Below, one piece after another: positions 23,518 to 32,013 of a stretch of 47,887 bases of DNA (within the stretch, counting starts at the first letter, position 1; every line of letters begins with the position of its first letter). The position numbers were made by a program, and so were the translations under genes. The DNA comes from CAZOEL01 sp964578835. GTDB lineage: Bacteria > Desulfobacterota > Syntrophobacteria > Syntrophobacterales > Syntrophobacteraceae. The DNA lies in the NCBI GenBank assembly GCA_964578835.1, contig CAZOEL010000054.1:1-47887 (forward strand), in the 5' to 3' direction. A model generated the notes under the pieces. It was given only the letters and a program-made list of their open reading frames with translations. It was not told the origin of the DNA and did not search any database.

Positions 23518-23817
23518 TCAAGACCGCTTTTCGGCGGCAACGAGGTCGGCCAGGCCCGCCTGCCCGCCGTGAAGCCGGCTCAGCCGGGCGAGCAGCAAGA
23601 TTTCTTCTTCGGGAAAGCCGGTATTGACGCAACCTTCGAGAGCGGCGTGAATGCGCTTGCTTTTACTTTTCAAGGCTTCGTAAGCTTCGGAAATTCCGGC
23701 AAACTCCTCGGGATATCGTTCGGGCGGAAAACGCTTCACCATTTTGAGATAGGCTTGACGCACCTGCTCGTCGGTTGCGGGATACGGAGCCTCGAGCCTC
23801 AAATAATATTTTAACAT
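23518..23817 (-). CDS. J-domain-like protein lacking the HPD motif
   Basis: A 99-residue protein. Residues 1-60 follow the J-domain layout: YYLRLEAPYPATDEQVRQAY for helices I-II, a basic KMVKRF, a loop, then EEFAGISEAYEALK for helix III. The loop reads FPPERYPEEF where functional J proteins have HPD, so stimulation of Hsp70 ATPase should be lost or work differently. I recall similar PPER-type J-like proteins next to Hsp70 genes in related bacteria. The remaining 40 residues are helical with EEEILLLARLSRLHGG. It is followed by the GrpE-like gene after 29 bp, and by Hsp70. Confidence 0.8.
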   Translation of the reverse strand: MLKYYLRLEAPYPATDEQVRQAYLKMVKRFPPERYPEEFAGISEAYEALKSKSKRIHAALEGCVNTGFPEEEILLLARLSRLHGGQAGLADLVAAEKRS

Positions 23818-23906
23818 TTATTATCCCCTTTCCTTGGCGCAGACGACAAAGCCGCATGGGCCGTTCCGCTCCAGTGCGCACGGATCACATAGCTTACAGG
23901 CATGCC

Positions 23907-26555
23907 TCAATATTGGTCCGGAAAGAGGAGGAGACGTCCCGCACGACTGAGACTCTTCGCATGCTTCCCCGTATATATTCCTCTCAGCGCCATTATCATG
24001 CCTTTTCCCCTCAATTGGAGCTCACGGCCCATGGCGCGCAGTTCTTCATCGTCCATGTCCGCGTCTGCAATTTCACTTAACAACATCTCGAAGATGAGCT
24101 TCAAAAACTCTTTTTCGCCGCCGGCCTTTTTTAGACCTGCTATGAGATCGTCCAACGCATCCGCATCTCCCCACGGGGGGGCGTCGTCCCAAAAATCCTC
24201 TTCGTCTTCTTCATCATCAAACGCAAAGGGATCGAACCCAAAGTCGAAGCCAAAGGGCGCATCAAGGCGTTCAAAATTGAAGTAGGTCAGGGCGCCCGCC
24301 AAAGGCTCCGAAAAGTTTGAGGCAATGCGAGTGGAAAAGTCCCGCAGCTTCCGGAGTTCATCATCATCGAGAGTCTCCAGCAGGCTGAAAAAGATGTGCG
24401 ATCCCTTTTCGGGGTGGATCTGGTATTCGGCAAGGGCATGAAAGAAGCGAAAAATAGTGTTGCCTTTCTGGCCACGCAGCCTCGCGCTCACATCGTTTTT
24501 CACCCACTTCGATAAAGCGCCCTCGCGATCTGAGCCCAGTAGAACCGGATAGACGCCGAGCACTTGCTGATCGCTGAGCTTTTCCAAAATCTTCGGCCAG
24601 AGAGGCTCGAAAAAGTGGACAGGGTTGAACCGTGCGAGAAGCGAAGCCAGCTCTGGGGACAAAGGAGCGATAACCTCGTTCAGCTCGTTTTCGCTCAAGC
24701 TTTTCAACGCTCCTTTGAGCTCCTTGAGCGCGGCGGTTTGCGTTCTTTTCCCAAAGGCTGAGACTCTGCGCTCATACGCCTCCATGAGGTCATGGGAAAA
24801 GTAGGCCATGGAGCGGAGCCTCTGCGCACGCTCAGGAATTTGGTCGAAGATCTTCAGCGCGCGGCTTTCGTCGCCGCTCTCGAGATAGACGGTAGTGGCC
24901 AGAATGGCTTGGATCAGCGGGATGAGCGGTTTGATATTGAGCTCTTTGGCCGACTCCAGGTCCTTTAGAGCAATGTCGAACGCCCTGCGATTTCGGCCCC
25001 TGATCGCCGCCCGCAGGAATCCCAGCCCGAGATATTCTCTTACGATGGGATCGTATGGGGCCTGCGCAAATGCTTCCTCCAAAATCTTCTGGGACTTGCG
25101 GTAGGCGTTTTTGCTCCAATACACTCTCGCCAGCTCGACATAAGAAAAAGGATCTTCAGGAAAGAGCTTCTTCATCCTGAGGAGTATCTGTTCGGAAAGA
25201 TCTTTTCCCTTGGATGAAATCTGCGACGGATTGAGCGCCCGCATGGTTATGTAGTGGTCATAGACTTCCGGAGCAAGGCGCGTGACCTTGTCCGCTATAG
25301 CGACGAACAGATCCTCCACCTTGACATCCTTGTCGCCGAGCCATTCCCGGAGACAAGCGCCATCCTCGGGATGCAGCATTCCCGGGGAGATCTTCCCGAG
25401 AATAGCCCGGGACAACAAGCTCATATAGAGCGCCGCCTCCACTTCTTCGCGGGAGCCAAGCTGTGGAAACTCAGCATCGACCAGGCTCAAGTATTCGGAG
25501 GCCTGACAAAAAGGATAGGCTTGAGGACCAAACGCCAGACCGTGAAGGAAATCGAGACGAAGCAGCATCGGCCGTGCAAAGCTTTGGGGAAGAAGCCTGC
25601 TTACGATCTTGGGATCGGTTTCCTTCCGCAGGAGGATGCAGGCTACGATTTCCGAGAGAAAATGGACGGCGGCATCGGGCTTTGAAGGAAAGAGCCTGAG
25701 GGCAAGCTGCTCGATGAGACGCTGAATATTTTTATCTTTTGCCTGAGTCGCCGCAACGATGCTTTGAGCCAGGTCTCTGTCTGGAGCATTCACCAGCGCG
25801 TGCAGCTCTGGAATCCCTTTGTGACCGTCTCTTTTCAGGATCTCAAGAGTCTTTCGCAGAGGAAAATCTTCCGGAAGCTGCCGAAGCGCCCTCTCGAGGT
25901 CCGCCTGATCGCCTTTGTAGGCGCTAGCCATGGCTTTGGCGAATAGCTTCCATGAAGCGAAGGGAGACTTGCGTGAGAGCGGGTCTAGCTTCGCCAGGCC
26001 TTCCTGCCAGCGGGCCTCGTTCAGATCTTCGGAAGCTTCCGCGAAGATCAGAGCGTCCCGCTTGAAAGGCGTATCGTCAAAAGCGTCATGAAGCACGGAC
26101 CATCCGCCGGACATCACGAGATTATCCGCAAAGGACCGCTCCACGTCAGGGCATGAAGGGTGCTTCTTCATGTGCGCCACGAAGAGCGTCATCGCATAGG
26201 AGCAGGGCGTCGCCGCAATGACCCGAGCGATATCTTGACAGGTGAAATCTTCTGCTTTCGCTAGCTCGGATGAAACGATATCGAGCATTGCGTCCGCCTC
26301 CGGGCCAAGCCCCTTCTCTTGGAGCCGGCGCTCCCGCATGGCGTAAGCCAGGATTCTCAGCAGTCGGAACGGCGGCTTATCTTTGAAAGGAGCTTCATTC
26401 AGAGCCTGAATGGCTTCACGGGGCTTGCCTTTGAGAAGGAGATTCTCGATGGCATTCTGAGCATCCGGCTCAGCGAGGCGGGAAATCATCGGAATATGAG
26501 GTTTGGGAGATCTCTCTCCACCTTTAAAGTGCTTGCGCTTTTTCTTGCCGGTCAT
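23907..26555 (-). CDS. Large cytoplasmic helical-repeat (TPR-like) protein
   Basis: An 882-residue protein with no signal peptide or membrane segment. A basic N-terminus (MTGKKKRKHFKGG) is followed by helical repeats throughout, with recognisable TPR-type units near the middle (FSYVELARVYWSKNAYRKSQKILEEAF and YDPIVREYLGLGFLRAAI, shortened). Near the C-terminus is a very acidic patch, FDDEEDEEDFWDDAPPWGD, preceded by FGFDFGFDPFAF. GGAAAGAG upstream of the ATG at 26555 favours this start over the one 33 bp upstream. It precedes the J-like, GrpE-like and Hsp70 genes by 90 bp on the same strand and may be the substrate or platform of that system. Function unknown. Confidence 0.75.
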   Translation of the reverse strand: MTGKKKRKHFKGGERSPKPHIPMISRLAEPDAQNAIENLLLKGKPREAIQALNEAPFKDKPPFRLLRILAYAMRERRLQEKGLGPEADAMLDIVSSELAKAEDFTCQDIARVIAATPCSYAMTLFVAHMKKHPSCPDVERSFADNLVMSGGWSVLHDAFDDTPFKRDALIFAEASEDLNEARWQEGLAKLDPLSRKSPFASWKLFAKAMASAYKGDQADLERALRQLPEDFPLRKTLEILKRDGHKGIPELHALVNAPDRDLAQSIVAATQAKDKNIQRLIEQLALRLFPSKPDAAVHFLSEIVACILLRKETDPKIVSRLLPQSFARPMLLRLDFLHGLAFGPQAYPFCQASEYLSLVDAEFPQLGSREEVEAALYMSLLSRAILGKISPGMLHPEDGACLREWLGDKDVKVEDLFVAIADKVTRLAPEVYDHYITMRALNPSQISSKGKDLSEQILLRMKKLFPEDPFSYVELARVYWSKNAYRKSQKILEEAFAQAPYDPIVREYLGLGFLRAAIRGRNRRAFDIALKDLESAKELNIKPLIPLIQAILATTVYLESGDESRALKIFDQIPERAQRLRSMAYFSHDLMEAYERRVSAFGKRTQTAALKELKGALKSLSENELNEVIAPLSPELASLLARFNPVHFFEPLWPKILEKLSDQQVLGVYPVLLGSDREGALSKWVKNDVSARLRGQKGNTIFRFFHALAEYQIHPEKGSHIFFSLLETLDDDELRKLRDFSTRIASNFSEPLAGALTYFNFERLDAPFGFDFGFDPFAFDDEEDEEDFWDDAPPWGDADALDDLIAGLKKAGGEKEFLKLIFEMLLSEIADADMDDEELRAMGRELQLRGKGMIMALRGIYTGKHAKSLSRAGRLLLFPDQY

Positions 26556-26872
26556 GCAAAGTTCTCTTTCCAGTTCTCGACAGAACATTTCTTAGAAAAA
26601 ATCGACTTCAATGACCCGAATCCACCATCTGAGACGCAATCAGTAAAACGATCCTTGAAAACTATCGCGTGACGCCATGCCAGAACCCAACCAGGCAGAA
26701 ACAACCCAAAGCCTCTTTAGCACGAAAGCGAAGAATTTGAAATATCCCGCGCTCCTCTCGGGATTATCTTTTGAAAGATAAGCCAAAAGGATCGTATTGT
26801 CAGACTTTAGAATGCATGATATGAAAATATTTCTAAGCACATAACGGGATTCGCAGTGCATAATTCGACACA

Positions 26873-27904
26873 TTGGAGAGAGAGGATAATAAGATCTTGC
26901 GTCAGTCATCTGCTAAAGATAAAATTGAGGCGATCACGGTGCAGGTTTCCTTTGAAGACAATAGGTTGATCCAACAACTCGCGGGCGAGCAAAACAGTCA
27001 TTTAAAGACTATTGAAAAGCAGCTCGGCATCCGCGTGCATCTTCGTGGAAATCAGGTGACCATTTCAGGGGACCCGCCTCATGCGCGGCTTGCAGAGCAA
27101 TTGCTCAAACAGCTTGCCGAGCTTTTGAAGAAGGGCTATCCCCTCTATAACAGCGATATTGTATATGCCATAAGCATTTTGAGCGAGAACGTCCATGGAA
27201 ATCTCAAAGACATTTTCATGGACGAAGTCTTCATAGCCTCCAACAAGCGCATAATTGCGCCCAAGAGCGTGCGGCAGAAAGAATATATAGAGGCTATTAG
27301 GAGGCATGATATCGTTTTCGGCATCGGCCCAGCCGGTACGGGAAAGACTTATCTGGCGATGGCTACGGCGGTTGCAGCCTTGATCAAGGAGCAGGTGCGG
27401 CGCATCGTTTTGGTGCGTCCAGCCGTGGAAGCCGGTGAGAAGCTGGGGTTTCTTCCAGGGGATCTGGCGGAAAAGGTCAATCCTTATCTTCGTCCGCTCT
27501 ACGATGCGCTTCATGATATGATGGATTACGAAAAAGCGGCCAACCTATTGCAGCGCGGCGTCATAGAAGTCGCCCCGCTGGCTTTCATGAGAGGGCGCAC
27601 TCTGAACGACGCCTTCGTGATCCTTGATGAGGCGCAGAACACCACTTCGGAGCAGATGAAGATGTTCCTGACGCGTCTCGGCATGGGCTCCAAATCCGTA
27701 ATAACGGGAGATATCACACAGATAGATCTTCCGGAGAATAAAACATCGGGCCTCGTTGAAGCCATGCGTTTGTTGGACGGGATCGAAGGAATTCGTTTCA
27801 TCTTTTTCTCCAAAAGAGATGTCGTGCGGCACCGCCTTGTGCAGGAAATCATCGAAGCCTACGAGCGTTCCGACCCGAAGAGCTCGAAGCCCTCTGCAGA
27901 GTAG
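26873..27904 (+). CDS. phoH: PhoH family ATPase
   Basis: A 343-residue PhoH/PhoL-type ATPase, cytoplasmic. The N-terminal KH-like region (about 20-90) contains the LGIRVHLRGNQVTISG strand-turn. The ATPase domain has Walker A GIGPAGTGKT (150-159), VRPAVEAGEKLGFLPGD, and Walker B AFVILDEAQNTT. The family is linked to RNA metabolism and often sits beside ybeY, as here. The start is uncertain: the frame opens with TTG at 26873 and another TTG lies at 26897 after a GAGAGAGG stretch. It begins the housekeeping operon and is divergent from the helical-repeat gene; 26556-26872 holds no gene. Confidence 0.92.
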   Translation: MEREDNKILRQSSAKDKIEAITVQVSFEDNRLIQQLAGEQNSHLKTIEKQLGIRVHLRGNQVTISGDPPHARLAEQLLKQLAELLKKGYPLYNSDIVYAISILSENVHGNLKDIFMDEVFIASNKRIIAPKSVRQKEYIEAIRRHDIVFGIGPAGTGKTYLAMATAVAALIKEQVRRIVLVRPAVEAGEKLGFLPGDLAEKVNPYLRPLYDALHDMMDYEKAANLLQRGVIEVAPLAFMRGRTLNDAFVILDEAQNTTSEQMKMFLTRLGMGSKSVITGDITQIDLPENKTSGLVEAMRLLDGIEGIRFIFFSKRDVVRHRLVQEIIEAYERSDPKSSKPSAE

Positions 27905-27978
27905 CTCCCGAGGAGACGTTGGCTTTGGAATCAGCGCTTCCGGCGCATCGCCGGCGATACTCGATTACGAAAGGTTAT

Positions 27979-30468
27979 ATGGATAAGGAGAAGAAGGAAC
28001 CAGAGAAGCAAAAGATCAGGGTCAAGGCGATCCGGACCGGAAATCTGCTTCCGGCTTTCCCGTGGAGCGCCCCGCAGCAAAAAGTAATGATCCTTATTGG
28101 GCTTAGCCTTGTAGTATCAATCCTCCTTGCCCCTTCCTTCACGGCAAATGCGCCCCAATATCGACTGGGCGACGTCGCGGATCGCAACATCAAGGCAACG
28201 CGCGACTCCCTGGTCGAAGATACGGAAGCAACCTCCAGAAAACGCGAAGAAGCCACTCGTCAGGCCCCCGTCGTCTACGAACTGGACGAATCGGTGGAGC
28301 ATCAGGTTCTGGAAAGGCTCGCAGCCGCTTTTGAAGCGATGCGGACGTACTCAGAGGTAAAACCGAACCAGGGTCTCGACCAAGTACTCCTCAGCGGGAC
28401 TCCCGAACCGACCGAAGCCATCCTCTCTTCCGAGCCTCCCACGGCCTCGGGGCTTCCCGATTTTTTGCAGCGATCCCTGGAGAAGAAAAGATATTTTTCA
28501 AGTCCTCTGGGGATTCAGGTTCCGGACGAAGTGTTCGCCGATATTGTGGAAGTAGGCTTCAGCACTCAGCTTCAAGAGAAGGTGGCCCAGCTGCTGAAAT
28601 CCATCTTCGATCAAGGCATCGTCTCAGGCAAGACATGGCAGCTGCAAAAGAGCGATAATCTCCTTATTCGCAGGGTAAGCTCGGGCGAAGAGACCTCCTT
28701 TCCGCCTCCCCATTCCCACCTTGATATCGAGGAAGCCCGAAAGCTCGCCATGATGCAGGCTTTCGAGCTCGGCAACGACCTTCGGCAAATGAGGGCTATA
28801 GCTTTCCTGACTTCTCAACTCCTTCAACCCAACCTCATCTACAACATTGACGAGACCGAAAAACGCAGAGAACAGGCGTTCTCTTCTGTGAAGCCGGTTT
28901 TCATACAGCTGATGAAAAATGAGATGCTCGTCCGGGAAGGACAGAGGATAGGCCCGGAAGAGCTGCTCAAGCTGAAAGCGTTCAACCGCGGGAAAGACAA
29001 CCAGAGCTCGTTCATTGTCTTCATCGCCCTGTTCTTCTTCAGCGGCGTCTGCATACTGGTGGTTTCCCATGCGACAAAACAGCATATTCCTTCTTACCGC
29101 ATGGAAGTGGAAGATCTCCTTTTCCTTGGGGTTATTCTCGTTTTTGTCCTCACTTTGGGGCGCGCGACCATCTGGGTGGCTGATTTTGTGGGAGAAGGCT
29201 CCTCCTATATTTCCGGAAAGACTCTTCTCTATGCGATTCCATTGACCACCGGCGCCATGATGGCGAGCATTTTTTTTGGCGTGACCGTAGCTCTTATCTT
29301 TTCTCTACTCACAACTCTCTTCGCCGGCATTCTTTTGGGCAGAGATTTCGGGATTTTCTTCTATTTTCTTATTGGCGCTTTCGTTGCCGCCCACGGCGTC
29401 TCTCCGTGCCGCAACCGCATGGTTCCGATCAAAGCGGGCCTGCTTGTCGGAGGCGCGAATGTGGTGCTGATTGTTTTGGGATCAGTACTGCAGAATCAGC
29501 TGGTCTTTATGGGAACCGTGATGAACGCCTTCTTCGGCTTTTGCGGGGGAGTATTCGCCGGAGTCCTTGTTACGGGGTTCACCCCGCTTGCGGAGATGCT
29601 TTTCGGCTACACCACAGACATTAAGCTGCTGGAGCTGGCCACCATGGATCAGCCGCTCATGCAGGAATTGATGATGCAGGCGCCTGGAACGCACCACCAT
29701 AGCATCATTGTCGGAAACATGGTGGAAGCGGCCGCAAAGTCCATAGGCGCAAACCCTCTTCTCGCAAAGGTCGCGGGCTATTACCACGACATCGGCAAGA
29801 TCAAGAAGCCGCTCTATTTTATTGAAAACCAGTTCGATTGCGAAAACCGTCATGAAAAGCTGGCCCCATCGATGAGCAGCCTCATTCTGATATCGCACGT
29901 GAAAGAGGGCGTGGAGCTCGCCAGACAGCACAAGCTTGGAAGAGACATCATCGATATCATCAGGCAGCATCACGGAAAAAGCTTTATTTCCTTCTTCTAC
30001 AACAAGGCGGTCGAGTGCCGGGAGAAGGCTAAGACGCAGAATGTGAAGGGCCACGAGCTTCCGCCCATAAATATGGACGATTACCGATACCCGGGTCCGA
30101 AGCCGCAGACAAAGGAAGCGGGACTGGTCATGCTTGCCGACGTGGTCGAGGCCGCCTGCAGGTCTCTAACCGAGCCAACTCCGGCGCGCATTCAGGGCAT
30201 GGTCAACCGCCTCATCAACAACATCTTCATAGACGGCCAGTTGGACGAATGCGAGCTCACCCTCAAGGACCTGCATCACATGGCGAAGCATTTCAACCAG
30301 ATACTCGCCACCGTGCATCACAAGCGCATCGAATATCCTTCGGGCGATGCGAAAGGAAAACCGGATGCCACTGATACAAATCAGCGTGAATCAAAATCGG
30401 ATCGAGATAAGCCAGTCCAGACTCCGGAAGGCCTCCGAAGAGATCTTAAACGCCTTGGGATACACTGA
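27979..30468 (+). CDS. 7TM receptor HD-domain phosphodiesterase, PgpH/YqfF type
   Basis: An 829-residue membrane protein of the 7TMR-HD family; characterised PgpH members hydrolyse c-di-AMP to pApA. Order: a short basic N-terminus, TM1 (about 36-53), a large extracytoplasmic 7TMR-HDED domain to about 350, a block of six or so TM helices (about 350-530), then a cytoplasmic HD domain with His572-574 (GTHHHSIIVGNMVE), His603-Asp604 (YYHDIGKIKKP) and IIRQHHGKSF. The C-terminal 40 residues are hydrophilic. GAAAGG supports the ATG at 27979; an upstream TTG at 27919 with GAGGAG is possible. The last 104 bp overlap ybeY. Nucleotide specificity is inferred from the family. Confidence 0.9.
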   Translation: MDKEKKEPEKQKIRVKAIRTGNLLPAFPWSAPQQKVMILIGLSLVVSILLAPSFTANAPQYRLGDVADRNIKATRDSLVEDTEATSRKREEATRQAPVVYELDESVEHQVLERLAAAFEAMRTYSEVKPNQGLDQVLLSGTPEPTEAILSSEPPTASGLPDFLQRSLEKKRYFSSPLGIQVPDEVFADIVEVGFSTQLQEKVAQLLKSIFDQGIVSGKTWQLQKSDNLLIRRVSSGEETSFPPPHSHLDIEEARKLAMMQAFELGNDLRQMRAIAFLTSQLLQPNLIYNIDETEKRREQAFSSVKPVFIQLMKNEMLVREGQRIGPEELLKLKAFNRGKDNQSSFIVFIALFFFSGVCILVVSHATKQHIPSYRMEVEDLLFLGVILVFVLTLGRATIWVADFVGEGSSYISGKTLLYAIPLTTGAMMASIFFGVTVALIFSLLTTLFAGILLGRDFGIFFYFLIGAFVAAHGVSPCRNRMVPIKAGLLVGGANVVLIVLGSVLQNQLVFMGTVMNAFFGFCGGVFAGVLVTGFTPLAEMLFGYTTDIKLLELATMDQPLMQELMMQAPGTHHHSIIVGNMVEAAAKSIGANPLLAKVAGYYHDIGKIKKPLYFIENQFDCENRHEKLAPSMSSLILISHVKEGVELARQHKLGRDIIDIIRQHHGKSFISFFYNKAVECREKAKTQNVKGHELPPINMDDYRYPGPKPQTKEAGLVMLADVVEAACRSLTEPTPARIQGMVNRLINNIFIDGQLDECELTLKDLHHMAKHFNQILATVHHKRIEYPSGDAKGKPDATDTNQRESKSDRDKPVQTPEGLRRDLKRLGIH

Positions 30469-30835
30469 CGCAGAGCTCAGCATTCTGATTGTCGATGACG
30501 AAGAGATGCACCGACTCAACCTCGAGTATCGCCAGGTAGACGATACGACGGATGTTCTCTCTTTTCCCATGCTGGAGGGAGAGTTCGGGGACATTTCGCC
30601 GGAGATGCTGGGAGATGTGGTGATATCGGCCGATACGGCCCAACTGATGAGCGAGCGGCATCGATGCCCCCTCGCCTCGATCATGGACCTTCTCCTGGCG
30701 CACGGCATTCTGCACCTTGCGGGTTACGATCACGAAGAAGATGAGGAAGAAGCTCGGCTGATGAAGGAAAAGACGCTGGATTTTTTGACGCGTCTGGGAC
30801 ATGAGAAGACCGACTTCGAGTGGTTTTTTGGATAA
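30365..30835 (+). CDS. ybeY: Endoribonuclease YbeY, rRNA maturation factor
   Basis: A 156-residue single-zinc RNase involved in 16S rRNA 3'-end processing and ribosome quality control. The metal site is His113, His117 and His123 in HGILHLAGYDH. Other family blocks are LSILIVDDEEMHRLN, YRQVDDTTDVLSFP and LGDVVISADTA. AAAGGA 8 nt before the ATG sets the start, and the N-terminal IQISVNQN is conserved in the family, so the 104-bp overlap with the upstream phosphodiesterase gene is real. phoH lies two genes upstream, a common pairing. Confidence 0.94.
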   Translation: MPLIQISVNQNRIEISQSRLRKASEEILNALGYTDAELSILIVDDEEMHRLNLEYRQVDDTTDVLSFPMLEGEFGDISPEMLGDVVISADTAQLMSERHRCPLASIMDLLLAHGILHLAGYDHEEDEEEARLMKEKTLDFLTRLGHEKTDFEWFFG

Positions 30836-30868
30836 CGGAATCATGTGCGAATTCAGAAAGGAGGAGAT

Positions 30869-31585
30869 GTGGCCAGAGTTGCAATCAATGTGGATCATGT
30901 GGCCACGGTGCGCCAGGCGAGGCTAGCCGACGAGCCCGATCCCGTAACCGCAGCCGCGCTCGCGGAGCTTGCCGGGGCGCAGGGCATCGTCGTTCATCTC
31001 AGGGAAGACAGGCGCCATATACAAGACAGGGATGTCGAAATTCTCCGGCGGACGGTCAAGACAAAGCTCAACCTGGAGATGGCCGCAACGACGGAAATGA
31101 TTCATACAGCCTTGCGCATCAAGCCGGATCTTGTGACTCTCGTTCCCGAAAAGCGCCAGGAGCTCACTACCGAGGGCGGCCTCGATGTGGCGCTCTATGA
31201 AGAGTCCCTCAAAGAAGCCGTAAAGACCTTTCACGAAGCCGGCATCGCGGTGAGCCTCTTCATCAATGCCGACCCGAAGCACATCAAAACCGCTCACAGG
31301 CTCGAAGCCGATTATGTGGAGCTTCATACGGGAACCTTCGCCGAGGCGAAGACCTTTGCAAAGCGGCAGGAAGAACATGAAAGGATTCTCACGTCCGCAA
31401 AGCTCGCTCACAAGCTGGGACTTGGGGTTCACGCCGGGCATGGCCTTGATTATCTTAATATTTACTGGCTTCGAGGCATAGCTGAAATCGAGGAATTCAG
31501 CATCGGCCATGCGGTGATGGCGCGCGCCATTTTGGTGGGCATCGAGCGCGCCGTTCGTGAAATGATCGCTCAGGTGAATGGATAA
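30869..31585 (+). CDS. pdxJ: Pyridoxine 5'-phosphate synthase
   Basis: A 238-residue TIM-barrel enzyme that condenses 1-deoxy-D-xylulose 5-phosphate with 3-amino-2-oxopropyl phosphate to give pyridoxine 5'-phosphate (DXP-dependent vitamin B6 route). Conserved segments: VAINVDHVATVRQAR at the start, HLREDRRHIQDRD, KLNLEMAATTEM, VTLVPEKRQELTTEGGLD, VELHTG and GLGVHAGHGL. The start is GTG at 30869 behind AAAGGAGGAG; the longer frame from 30845 would include this Shine-Dalgarno. It is followed by acpS after 2 bp, as in many Proteobacteria. Confidence 0.95.
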   Translation: MARVAINVDHVATVRQARLADEPDPVTAAALAELAGAQGIVVHLREDRRHIQDRDVEILRRTVKTKLNLEMAATTEMIHTALRIKPDLVTLVPEKRQELTTEGGLDVALYEESLKEAVKTFHEAGIAVSLFINADPKHIKTAHRLEADYVELHTGTFAEAKTFAKRQEEHERILTSAKLAHKLGLGVHAGHGLDYLNIYWLRGIAEIEEFSIGHAVMARAILVGIERAVREMIAQVNG

Positions 31586-31587
31586 AG

Positions 31588-31974
31588 ATGGCTCTTTATG
31601 GCGTGGGCATTGATCTCGTCCGGGTCGACCGCCTTGAGAAATCTCTCGATCGTTGGGGAGACCGCTTCGAGAACAAGATATTCACAGAGGCGGAATCGGA
31701 GACGTGCGCTCGCAGGAAGCCTCGGGCTTCATGCCTCGCCATGCGCTTTGCCGCCAAAGAGGCCTTTGTCAAAGCTCTCGGCACAGGGATGAGAGCGCCG
31801 GTTCTTTGGCTCGATATAGAAGTGCGGAGCAATTCTCTCGGAAAACCTGAAATATTTCTTTCTCCTCGCGCTATGGAATTCTGTCGGGAACAGGGCATAG
31901 GCTCCTGGCATCTCAGTCTCACCGATGACGGGAATTACGGCGCAGCCGTGGTGATCCTTGAAAAGTTCGGATAA
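31588..31974 (+). CDS. acpS: Holo-[acyl-carrier-protein] synthase
   Basis: A 128-residue phosphopantetheinyl transferase that moves the 4'-phosphopantetheine arm of CoA to apo-ACP for fatty acid synthesis. The magnesium-binding residues are Asp9 (GIDLVRV) and Glu58 (RFAAKEAFVKALGTG). Length is typical. It sits 2 bp after pdxJ, so translation is probably coupled, and 39 bp before nnrE/nnrD. Nothing unusual. Confidence 0.95.
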   Translation: MALYGVGIDLVRVDRLEKSLDRWGDRFENKIFTEAESETCARRKPRASCLAMRFAAKEAFVKALGTGMRAPVLWLDIEVRSNSLGKPEIFLSPRAMEFCREQGIGSWHLSLTDDGNYGAAVVILEKFG

Positions 31975-32013
31975 ACGGCGGACGCATCCTCTCGCCGCCC
32001 TTTGGAGATGGCA

